The notes under the pieces were generated by a model. It was not told the origin of the DNA. It did not search any database and saw only the letters and a list, made by a program, of their open reading frames with translations. From NCBI RefSeq assembly GCF_028369295.1, contig NZ_JAQMYP010000043.1:1-64000 (forward strand): a stretch of DNA of 64,000 bases. The letters are read 5' to 3'. This DNA is from Streptomyces sp. HD. Lineage in GTDB: Bacteria; Actinomycetota; Actinomycetes; Streptomycetales; Streptomycetaceae. This document shows, piece after piece, positions 52,795 through 61,126 of the stretch. The position numbers and the translations under genes were made by a program. The first letter of the stretch is position 1. Every line of letters starts with the position of its first letter.

Positions 52795-53179
52795 AGCCTG
52801 GCCCACCCGACAGGCAGCACACGTCGGCGCACCTCTAGAGATCACCAACAGCATCCGGAACTGCGGCCAGAGCCATTTTCAAGCGTCGGGGGACGGAAGC
52901 ACAGGAACCAGCGTGTTCCACCCCGTGGGCCTGTAGGCCCTGCGGGTTCTTCGCTGGGCGGAGCCGTCCTGGTGGTGTTCCAGGGATCAGACAGTAGACC
53001 GCCGTCTGCGCTCGGACGGCGCTGCGACCGCGGCGGCGGGAACGGCGCTGCTGTTCGCCGAGGTGCAACTGCCCGCAGTGCGGCACGAGAGGTTCACCGG
53101 CCAGCTGTGTGCAGGACGCACTGGGGGATCTGCTGGACCTGGTGGTGCTCGCAGGCGTTCGGCGGTCATGAAAGCAAGG

Positions 53180-53317
53180 GCATGATCTGGAACGGGCTGA
53201 GTCGTACCGCGACGAGCTGTACCGCGGCGGTGCGCTGCTCTACTCGTCTCCGCGGCTGACACTGCGCGGGACCCGACGGGCGAGCGACGGAGCCCTGGTG
53301 GTGACCGGCTCTCCCTG
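53180..53317 (+). pseudogene. Possible YCII-type fragment
   Basis: The plus strand reads LERAESYRDELYRGGALLYS then SPRLTLRGTRRASDGALVVT and GSP-stop. The pattern (L-x-x-G-A-L-L-x-S, T-x-R, D-G-x-V-V-T-D-G-P) loosely recalls the YCII family. The rest of 52795-53411 is without a recognisable gene. Confidence 0.3.
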
Positions 53318-53411
53318 ATGCCGCCTCGGGCCGGCCTGGGCCGCCTTGGCCTTGCGGGTGCTGACGTAGGTCACCCGCGGGCCCCAGATGTCCGCCACCG
53401 GTTTTCATGCA

Positions 53412-53549
53412 TCAGCTGCACAGAGGGCTGCCGCCGCTGCCGTAGCGGTGGGTCTTGCGCTGGCAGCCGGCGCACAGACCGACCTGGTCGCCGGGGCAGA
53501 TCAGCGCGGACGGGTCTGGCTCCGAGAGCGGAGGCGGGGGCGTAGTCAT
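53412..53549 (-). CDS. Zinc-ribbon mini-protein (intact copy)
   Basis: A 45-aa protein: MTTPPPPLSEPDPSALICPG, then DQVGLCAGCQRKTHRYG and SPLCS-stop. Four Cys (C-x6-C-x2-C-x(13)-C) suggest a single zinc knuckle. Related short conserved proteins of Streptomyces usually continue after the last Cys, so it may be truncated. A second copy (57780) is frameshifted; sequence similarity extends about 60 bp upstream of both. Function unknown. Confidence 0.55.
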   Translation of the reverse strand: MTTPPPPLSEPDPSALICPGDQVGLCAGCQRKTHRYGSGGSPLCS

Positions 53550-53669
53550 CGCGGGAGGTCCTGTTCCGGGCGACGAACACCCGTCACCTCGACCGCAGAA
53601 TAGCCGCTCGAATGGCACTGTCGTTCGAACCGCGCCCGGTCGGGCAGCAGCCACGTGGCCCCCGGGAGG

Positions 53670-53737
53670 TGCGCTGGGTGTTGCGGTGGATGCTGCGCGA
53701 CGTGTTGCGCTGGGCGCTGCGGTAGGTGTTGCGCGAC
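53670..53737. repeat. 36-bp imperfect tandem repeat
   Basis: TGCGCTGGG(T/C)G(T/C)TGCGGT and the rest of the 32-base core recur with a 36-base period. It lies just upstream of the zinc-ribbon mini-gene and inside a non-coding stretch (53550-54071) that otherwise shows nothing. Confidence 0.6.
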
Positions 53738-54071
53738 CCGTCACGTCGCACCCGAGTCCGGGCGGGTCACCATGGGTGCACGGCGTGGTCGGGGCGCTGA
53801 CATCCCCGTTGCGGCCCCCGTTCGCCCATGTCCTGGCTGGAGTTGAGGATGAGGGAGGGGCGGGATGGGCGGCGCGGACGCAGCCGGGGATCGGGGCGTG
53901 CTCGCCGGTGTCGCGCGTCGCCGCCGCGCCGGGTCGGGTCGGGCTGCCGACAGAGCAGACGGCCGGGGCCAGGAGTCGTTGCGGGCGGAGTCGTTGATGC
54001 GGTCGAAGCAGTGCAGGAGGATGTGGAAGTGCTCAAGGCCACCCGGCTGATGGGCAGTTGGGTCGTGCAGC

Positions 54072-54400
54072 CAAAGTAAGCACCACCTGGTCTGCGACGG
54101 CCCGCGGCACCCCGTTCAAGGTCCATCACCACCGCGGCCAATGTCAACGACGTCACGCAGACCCTGGCTCTGGTCGACGGCATCCCGCCCCTCGCGGGCA
54201 AGTCGGGCCGCCCCCGGCGGCGGCCTGAAGCGCTGCTCGGCGACAAGGGATACGACAGCAATCCCAACCGCCGGGAACTACGCAGGCGACGCATCCTGCC
54301 GGTGATCTCACGCAAGGGCCCCCGAACATCAAGGGCCTGGGCGAACTCCGCTACGTCGTCGAGCAGACCTTCGCCCAGTCGTTGACTCACCGGCCGTGAA
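54072..54400 (+). pseudogene. IS5-family transposase C-terminal half
   Basis: Reading across small frameshifts: KHHLVCDGRGTPFKV, TAANVNDVTQTLALVDGIPP, GRPRRRPEALLGDKGYDSNP and RRILPVISRKG with YVVEQTFA. These are the second Asp (A-N-V-N-D) and the Y-D-S-x-x-x-R-R-E blocks of IS5/IS1182-like DDE transposases. Both ends are missing. Confidence 0.8.
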
Positions 54401-54627
54401 GGTGACGTAAGGAAAACGTGTGCAACGGGCAACCATCGAGCGGAAACGTCCCTCTGACCTGATGCGCAACACCAGTGGATGCCCTGGTGTGCCACCAGCG
54501 AACGGAGATCCCGAAGAGACATTCAGGACAACATCCCAGCAGTCCTGACTCACTACGGCCCCAACGCCCTGCCTCGCCGACCGTGCGGCGGGCCACGGGG
54601 GTGACCTGTGCGGACCACAACTGCCGC

Positions 54628-56891
54628 ATGTCCAGAAAGTACTTGATGCACCACCGAACACAAACGTCCGTCCGTCTTGCCGCGGTCGGCGCGGCCGCGG
54701 CGATCCTGCTTGCCTCGCCCGGCGTGGCATCGGCAACGTCCACTTCTGCCGTGCCGACTGCGACGCCGTCCGGCTCCTCTGGGGTTCCGGGCACCCGGGA
54801 GGATGCCTCCCTCGCGCCGTCAGGTATCCCGTCCACGTTCCGGCCTACGGATGAGGCGAAGCAGGAAACCACTGCTCCGGCATCCCCTGCTCCCAGTTCT
54901 GAGGCGGGCCCCTCGAAGCCGGAGGGTCCCGCGAAGGCGAAGCCGGGAGGCTCCGCGGATCCCAAGGAATCGGCAACGCCGGATGACGGGTTGAAGGCGA
55001 CACCCGAGGAGATCGCGGAGGCGAAGAGGGCGGAGGCGTACTGGGCGCCGGAGCGCATCGCGGAGGCGGTGCCCGCCAATCCGGACAAGGGTGTTGAGGG
55101 CTCGCCGACGCTGCGCGGCCTCATGAGGTCTCCCTCGCACGTCGACAACAACGGTGTGGCCACCGCCGGTGTCTTCCTGATCAGCCAGGACGACGACCCG
55201 CAGTCGGATCCGGGCAAGCGCGACCAGTTCTGTTCCGCCTCCTCGGTGGCCTCGCCCACCAAGTCACTGGTGCTCAGTGCCGCGCACTGCCTCAACGACA
55301 ACGACCGGTTCCGCAATCTCGCCTTCGCCCCGGGGTGGAAGGTGGACCCGAACAACAAAGCCAAGGGCATCGCACCGTACGGAATCTTCCCGATCAAGAA
55401 GGGCAAGATCTGGATCGACGGGCGCTATCTGTCCCAGGGCACGGTGAAGGCGGATGACCTCGACTTCGCCTTCCTGAAGACCGGCCCGAACTCCAAGGGC
55501 CAGTTCCTGGAGAACGCCACGGGGATGGGTAACTAACTGACCACGCTGCCGGCCTCCGGGAACCTGAACCAGAAGAATGTTTCCCTGATCGGCTTTCCGA
55601 GCGGGGCCAAGTCGCCGCTCGTCTGCCCCTCGACCACCACCAAGGAGTTCGAGGGTCGCTTCCTGGAGATAGCCTGCGACGGGTTTGCCCCCGGTGTGTC
55701 CGGCAGCCCGTTCCTGCGGAACTTCGATGGCAAACGGGGAGATGTCATCGGCGTGATCGGCGGATACAAGACGGGCGGAAAGTTCGACAACGTCTCCTAT
55801 TCCTCCCAGTTCGACGCCGATGTGGTGCGCCTGTACAACCATGCGGTCAACGACTCCGCACCGGATCGACCGACCGGGATCGACGGCATGGGCGACGCCG
55901 GCCTGTGGACCCATGCCGAAGCCGCCGCCACCGGCCAGTTCCACACGTCCTCGCAGAAGACGCAGGACGGCGACCTGATCGTCAAGTGGTCCGATGGAGA
56001 GGTCACCCTGTACCCGGGCGACCAGTCACAGGGCTTCTACACCGGCTGCACTGCCGGCCAGCCCTGCGAGACCCGGCTGGCGAAGCCCAACAAACTGTGG
56101 GCGGACCACGCCGAGGTCATCACCGCGGGCGACTACACCGGTTCCAACGCCTTCGACCTGATGGTCAAGTGGAGCGACGGCGAAGTCACGATCTACAAGG
56201 ACATCGACGAGACGACGAAACTGCCCACCGCCAGCGATCAGCACCCGGCGAACGAGATCAAGATCGCCGCTGCCGGTTCGACATGGAAGTACGCCAAGGG
56301 CCTGGCGACCGGCAAGTTCGGCGGCAACAAGTGGCCCGACGACGTGGTCGTGCGCTGGGTCGACGGCGAGGTGACGAAGTACACCAACGTCGACGGCACG
56401 GGCTTCCACGCCGAGCAGAAGCTCCAGGCCTCCAATGACCTGTGGAAGAACCACGCCACGATCATCGCGGGCGGCGACTTCGACGGCACCACCAACTCCG
56501 ACTTCGACCTGCTCGTCCGCTGGTCCGACGGTGAACTCACCGTGTACGAGGACCTCGGCGCCAACAGTCTGAAGAAGGAGCGGAAGCTCAAGCCCGCGAA
56601 CCAGCTGTGGACCCACTCCCGTGTCCTTGTGCCCGGCGAGTTCGGCGGCAACCTGTGGGGGAGGACGACCTCTTCGTCCGCTGGTCCGACGGAGAAGTGA
56701 CGGTCTACGGAAACACCCAGGCCGTCGCGCTGGGCCGGGAGTACCAGCTCGTGCCCCCGCCCGCCAGGGGTACCGCGCTCCGTCGCGGGCAGCACAGCGG
56801 CCGGCCCGCCGGAGAGGAGACAGCCGCCGAAGAGTCCTGCGACTCGGTGTGCGGCCCCGGTCTGCTGCGGCGGATCACCGCAGACAAGTGA
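54628..56891 (+). pseudogene. Secreted trypsin-like protease with propeller, broken
   Basis: A large exported protease. Signal peptide after MSRKYLMHHRTQTSVRLAAV; Ser/Pro-rich propeptide; S1 core with His in SLVLSAAHCLND, Asp in VKADDLDFAFLK and Ser in FAPGVSGSPFLR. The frame is cut by TAA at 55534 (N-x-L context, Tyr TAC expected), then continues in the same frame (LTTLPASGNLNQKN). The C-terminus holds five units ending (V/I)(V/K/R)W(S/V)DGE(V/L)T-x-Y, about 60 residues apart. Near 56660 one G is missing from a G run, putting the last unit (DDLFVRWSDGEVTVYG) out of frame. Two lesions suggest a dead gene. Confidence 0.8.
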
Positions 56892-56960
56892 GCAACAACC
56901 CGCGTTGAGCCGGCGGCGGGGCGACGGCCCCGCCACCGGCCCCGTACCTACGGTGGATAC

Positions 56961-57521
56961 ATGCGTATACGTCAATTCCTGCCGGTCTACGTCGCAACGA
57001 TCGCTCTGCTCGCCGGCTGTGCCGAAGCCAAGGAGGAGCCGAACGGCGCAGCGGACCGGTCATCGGCGCCCGCCGGCCGGCAGAGCAAGCAGCCTGGTGA
57101 CGGCAGCCGGGCCTGGGAGCCGGATGACGCGATGCAGCGGGCGGAGCGGGCCCTGAAATCGGCCTCCGACAGCGACGCGCGTCCGGAACTCGTCGACACC
57201 GCGAGCGCGTTCGTCGCGAGCGGCATGGACAAGAAGCACAAGACGCCCGGCGACCGGCCGTACCTGCTCAGCATCACCTGTGACACAGACGGGATCGGGG
57301 AACTCACCCTCACCTTGTCGCGAGGCGATCAGGAGCAGGCGTACGGGATCGAGTGTGGGGACCGGGAGGCCGACCAGTTCAACATCCCCGCGGGTAAGCC
57401 GTTCACCGCACGAGTCGACCCGGTCAAGAACGGCACCGGCCTGATCCTGTGGCGCCTGGGCACCATCGCCCAGGACGCGGTGGAGGGGTGTGACGACGAC
57501 ATCGACGGTTGTGACGGCTGA
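56961..57521 (+). CDS. Lipoprotein of unknown function
   Basis: 186 aa. Lipobox at RQFLPVYVATIALLAG-Cys. The mature part begins with a disordered stretch, then LVDTASAFVASGMDKK, RPYLLSITCDTDGIGELTLT and QEQAYGIECGD, ending in acidic residues with two Cys. It resembles secreted Streptomyces lipoproteins without a named family. ATG 56961 follows the protease relic by 70 bp. No operon partner. Confidence 0.7.
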   Translation: MRIRQFLPVYVATIALLAGCAEAKEEPNGAADRSSAPAGRQSKQPGDGSRAWEPDDAMQRAERALKSASDSDARPELVDTASAFVASGMDKKHKTPGDRPYLLSITCDTDGIGELTLTLSRGDQEQAYGIECGDREADQFNIPAGKPFTARVDPVKNGTGLILWRLGTIAQDAVEGCDDDIDGCDG

Positions 57522-57779
57522 GCGGTGGACGCTCTTTGAGCAACAGTGTCGGAGCTGCCTGAGTTCTGTGCGGCCACGATCCGCACCCGCGTGGCGGGCC
57601 GGGCACGCGCGGTCTGGTGTCGCCGCCCGAAGCGTCTCCGGTGCCCGACATCCGGGGGCGGAGGGCGGCCGTCAGTGAGGGTTCTTCAACCTGCTGTGCT
57701 GACCAGGAGTTGAACGCTCCTGCGCAACGAGGACGCTCCTGGTAGACGGGTTCTCGACCAAGATCGCCCGTACTGCCAG

Positions 57780-57917
57780 GAGCTCCGTGTGCTCGTGTAC
57801 CCGTCGTCGTTCGATCTGTGCAGCCGTTGCTGGCAGCCGGAGCACAGCCCAACCTGGTCACCGGGGCAGCTGAGCGCGGACGGGTCTGGCTCGGACACCG
57901 GGCGGGGACATCGTCAT
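57780..57917 (-). pseudogene. Zinc-ribbon mini-gene, frameshifted copy
   Basis: From ATG 57917 the sequence starts MTMSPPG, then needs a frame change to read SEPDPSALSCPGDQVGLCSG and CQQRLHRSNDDGY. It parallels the copy at 53412, including similar bases upstream. The fourth Cys is lost. Confidence 0.6.
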
Positions 57918-58080
57918 CGCGATTCCGGTTCTGGGTGACGAACACCGGTCACCTCGACCACGGAGTACCCGCCCGAATGACACTCCTGTTCGACAACCTG
58001 CTGTGTGGCCGAGGTCGTCGGGAACCAGGGCGGGACGTTGTCCGAGCCACCTCGTAGCACCGGTTGGCGTCGCTGGTTTC

Positions 58081-58191
58081 GGCCGCCGTCGGTGAGCCAC
58101 CGGCTCATTTCTTGCGGTTCGCGGGTGTCGGCCCGAGGGGAGGGACGAAGGGGAAGTTGGCGCACGGCTCCGGCTGTTGACCGGCCCCGGG
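58081..58191. repeat. 111-bp diverged repeat, copy B
   Basis: Copy of the element at 5778-5888, about 70 percent identical by eye, in the same orientation. It ends 27 bp before the start of the next gene. The rest of 57522-58217 holds the zinc-ribbon relic only. Confidence 0.5.
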
Positions 58192-58217
58192 GCCGTGGCG
58201 GCGATCCTTGCTCAGGG

Positions 58218-59576
58218 ATGGCGTGGGGCGGGTTCACGCGGAGCGCAGCGGGTGACGACAGCGACGGCACGCGGGAGCGATGGCTCCAGCAGGGGGCCGG
58301 GAGTGAGGAAGCCGTTTTCGACCGGGCAGAGTTCGTCGACGGGTATGCGGTGCTGCGCCGGGAGACCGATCGCGGCGGTGTGGGACTGGTGCACTCGCTC
58401 ACCGACGGGAACGCCGGCCCCCAGATGGTCGTCCGGGCTCTGAGCCGACGTCATGGCGATCGCCTTGCCGCCTGGTACGCGTGCGTGGTCGCGGCGCAGA
58501 CCGGCACGCAGGTGACCGAGCCGTACGTGCCCCGCCTCCTGGCGTACGACATCGGTGGGGGCGGCAAGCCGTACGACGCGACATGGGCGCAGCTGGCCGG
58601 GGTGCTCGGGCAGCCGGCGCCGTACTGGTTCCACACGCTGCGCGACCGCGACGCGATCGCCGCCTGGCGCACGGGCACACCGCCGGCGGTCGTGCCCGCA
58701 CGCGACATCGCCACCCCCGTCTCAGCGCTCGTGGAGCTCGCCGCCGACGAACCGGACGGCTCCCCGGCCGCCGAGCTGTGCCGGTACCTCGCCCGGGATG
58801 TCCGCCGCCGCGGCCACGCCTCGGCCACCCTCGACATGGGCGAGCTGCGCAAGAACGCCGCCGACGGAGGGGACGGCGCCCACCTTGTCCTCGGAGCGGT
58901 ACCGGCCCCGGTCACCCGCCCCGTCCCGAAGGAGCCGACGGAGATGGTCCGCCGCGCCGGCTGGCTGAGCATCACCGAACGCCGCGATGTCCTCGCCCAC
59001 CGGGTCGCGGACTTCGCCCAGCGCTGGGACGGCGGCCAGGACTGGCACACCGGCGCCGTGACCAGCGTGTACCCAACCCTCTGCACCACCGCCCGCGAAT
59101 GGGCCCAGCGTCTGGTCCCCGCCGACACTGACCAGCCCCCCACCGTCCTGGAGAAGGTCCTGCTGGACAACGCCCGTGACGCCGACACCGACGTCCTCCT
59201 CCATGACCCCGTCGCCGGCCTCCCCGTGCTGCACCGCGCCCCGGGCACCGACAACACCGACCTCTTCACCTTCTGCCTGCAGCGGCTGCCCACCCAGTCC
59301 CCGCTCGCAAGCGTCACCCTCAGCGGCAGCATCAGTTGGATCCGCACCCAGGACGGCACCCTGTGGCTCGCACCCGAGAGGGACGGCTGGGGAATCGGCT
59401 ACGGCTACTCGGGCAGTGGCTGCCACACCCTCGCCGGTCTCATCGACGTTCTCCTCGACCAGTTCTGTCGGGTGTCTCACGCCGTGTCACCCGTCGGCTG
59501 TCTCAGCTTCCGGGTCATTTCCTCCGGTACCCGCGTTCGGGGCGAGCCGCTGACTTGCGACATGACATCAGCGTGA
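58218..59576 (+). CDS. Unassigned 452-aa protein
   Basis: No family recognised. It lacks a signal peptide. Visible stretches: FDRAEFVDGYAVLRRETDRG, GNAGPQMVVRALSRRHGDRL, then AWYACVVAAQTGTQVTEPYV, a central Glu/Asp/Ala-rich helical part with AGWLSITERRDVLAHRVADF, and a C-terminal beta-like part with VTLSGSISWIRTQDGTLWLA and GWGIGYGYSGSGCHTLAGLI. The tail after about residue 415 looks atypical and may be a readthrough past the original end. ATG 58218 is preceded by CTCAGGG. An isolated gene; intracellular, perhaps regulatory. Function unknown. Confidence 0.6.
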   Translation: MAWGGFTRSAAGDDSDGTRERWLQQGAGSEEAVFDRAEFVDGYAVLRRETDRGGVGLVHSLTDGNAGPQMVVRALSRRHGDRLAAWYACVVAAQTGTQVTEPYVPRLLAYDIGGGGKPYDATWAQLAGVLGQPAPYWFHTLRDRDAIAAWRTGTPPAVVPARDIATPVSALVELAADEPDGSPAAELCRYLARDVRRRGHASATLDMGELRKNAADGGDGAHLVLGAVPAPVTRPVPKEPTEMVRRAGWLSITERRDVLAHRVADFAQRWDGGQDWHTGAVTSVYPTLCTTAREWAQRLVPADTDQPPTVLEKVLLDNARDADTDVLLHDPVAGLPVLHRAPGTDNTDLFTFCLQRLPTQSPLASVTLSGSISWIRTQDGTLWLAPERDGWGIGYGYSGSGCHTLAGLIDVLLDQFCRVSHAVSPVGCLSFRVISSGTRVRGEPLTCDMTSA

Positions 59577-59644
59577 GACTGCGTCGGAGAAAAGGACACC
59601 CAGTTTGAGACCCCACAGGATGGGGTCCGTGGGCGAGGTCGAGG

Positions 59645-60337
59645 TCAGTACCGCCAGTGCCAGCGGTTGTCCGTCGAGTCCAACCTGCAGTAGATCACTG
59701 TGCCCGACGAGTTCGTACCCGAGGTGCCTGCCAGCACCTTCGGGCAGTACTGCCCAGCCTGATAGCAGTTACCGGCCGGAGACTTCGGTGTGCACCCAGC
59801 AGGCTTTGGCGGTGCGTAGGTAGGTGTTGACTTCGGCGGCGTGTTGGTGGGCGTGGGTTCGGGCGAGTCAGTAGGGGGCGGCGTTGACTTCGATATCCCT
59901 TTGCGCAGGCACAGGTCGTAGGTGTCGTCGAAGTAGATCGCGTAGGACTTCGGTCCGATCTTCTTTGCCCGGCAGACCAGGGTGTCCTTGTGTCGTGCGA
60001 TCGAGGACAAGTCGGTCACGGAGGAAACCTTATGGTCCTCGTTATAGGTGTAGATGTTGATCTCGTAACCCGCCGCCCAATTGCCGTGGGCGTAAGTCAT
60101 GAAGTCCAGTGAGAATCCAGAGCGGTCAGCGTGCTTCGCCGCGTTACCCACGCTCTTCTTGACCAGGGCGCCGGTGCCGGGGAAGGGCTCGGCCGACGGG
60201 GGTGGCGTGGGGGTGAACCCGGCTTCGGAGGCGGCTGTATGTGGCGTGTCACTCTTCGCGTCGATCTCTCCGCTGCTGCACCCGGAGAGCAGGGCAGCGC
60301 AGGACGTGATCAAGACGGGTATGACGGCGCGTCTCAC
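59645..60337 (-). CDS. Lipoprotein with Thr/Pro linker
   Basis: 230 aa. Signal with lipobox RRAVIPVLITSCAALLSG-Cys. A first domain (residues 55-150) contains RSGFSLDFMTYAHGNWAAGY, EINIYTYNEDHKVSSVTDLS and ARHKDTLVCRAKKIGPKSYA; then a Pro/Thr-rich linker; then a Cys-rich end, with CTPKSPAGNCYQAGQYCPKV and GTVIYCRLDSTDNRWHWRY. The last part resembles extracytoplasmic domains found after Thr/Pro linkers in several Streptomyces membrane proteins. GTG start at 60337 with CAGGAGACTCA upstream. Function unknown. Confidence 0.75.
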   Translation of the reverse strand: MRRAVIPVLITSCAALLSGCSSGEIDAKSDTPHTAASEAGFTPTPPPSAEPFPGTGALVKKSVGNAAKHADRSGFSLDFMTYAHGNWAAGYEINIYTYNEDHKVSSVTDLSSIARHKDTLVCRAKKIGPKSYAIYFDDTYDLCLRKGISKSTPPPTDSPEPTPTNTPPKSTPTYAPPKPAGCTPKSPAGNCYQAGQYCPKVLAGTSGTNSSGTVIYCRLDSTDNRWHWRY

Positions 60338-60531
60338 TGAGTCTCCTGGAGAGGGGGGGCCGGCCAGGAAGTTACCAACAGCAATGCGTGCGGGTCCGTC
60401 GTGGGTAGGCTCACCACCCAGAACGGATTGCCATCACCAGCACCGTGCTCCCGTCGACACGCCGACGGAAGCATGCTCGAACGGCTTCACTCGAACGACT
60501 GATGGCCGCGACCCGCAAGTCTCAGCTCCGT

Positions 60532-60609
60532 GTCGGATCCGAAAATGATCCGACATCGATCGTGAGATTCCGACACGAAATCTGAGATCCCACAGATGTG
60601 TAGGATCTC
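60532..60609. repeat. Inverted-repeat cluster
   Basis: Two perfect inverted repeats: GTCGGATC-(7)-GATCCGAC (60532-60554) and GAGATCC-(12)-GGATCTC (60584-60609). Further TCCGACAC bases extend the first. Compare the cluster at 49068. The remaining 60338-60933 has no recognised gene, though a minus frame reading EMQRELRQILVKQRAAAGEA at about 60640-60740 looks like a real but unnamed C-terminus. Confidence 0.55.
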
Positions 60610-60933
60610 GCGCTCCTCTTCATACGAAGGCCCCGTGGCCTGCGGCTTCTCCGGCTGCCGCACGCTGCTTCACCAAGATCTGTCTCAACTCCCGCTGCAT
60701 TTCCCCGGGGAGAACAGAGAGGACGTCGAACCGGCAGGCCGCTGATGTCCCGCCCCAATCGATCTTGCCGCCGGGCGACGCCCTGACCTGCGGAGAGACT
60801 CAGTCGGGTGCGACATCGGAACCTTGCTGTCTCACTTGAACTTGTCGGCAGAGCGGGAACGGCGGTCTCGTCTCCGCGCGAGGCTTGTGCTGACCTGCGT
60901 AACACGATCCGTAAGTGACGACAGGGTGACCGC

Positions 60934-61095
60934 GATGCCTGTTGAGGGCGAGTACGAGCCGAGCCCGGCGCGGTGGGCGCGTGAACAGGTCGAGCACTAT
61001 GAGAGTTCGAGCGGCACCCAGGGCGCGACGGTGTGGGACACCGGCAGCCCCGCACCTGACCACCGGCTCACCCCACCGACCAGGGATCCTCACCC
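60934..61095 (+). pseudogene. Deazaflavin-dependent nitroreductase N-terminal relic
   Basis: From ATG 60934: MPVEGEYEPSPARWAREQVE, then HYESSSGTQGATVWDTGSP, matching the N-terminus of the F420-dependent nitroreductase family (P-x-x-G-E-Y-x-P-S, then Q-V-E-x-Y-E-x-S-G-G-T). After that the frame fails and the cofactor-binding part is absent. Confidence 0.6.
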
Positions 61096-61126
61096 AACTC
61101 CAAGCCCGAAACGGGCATTACCCTGC

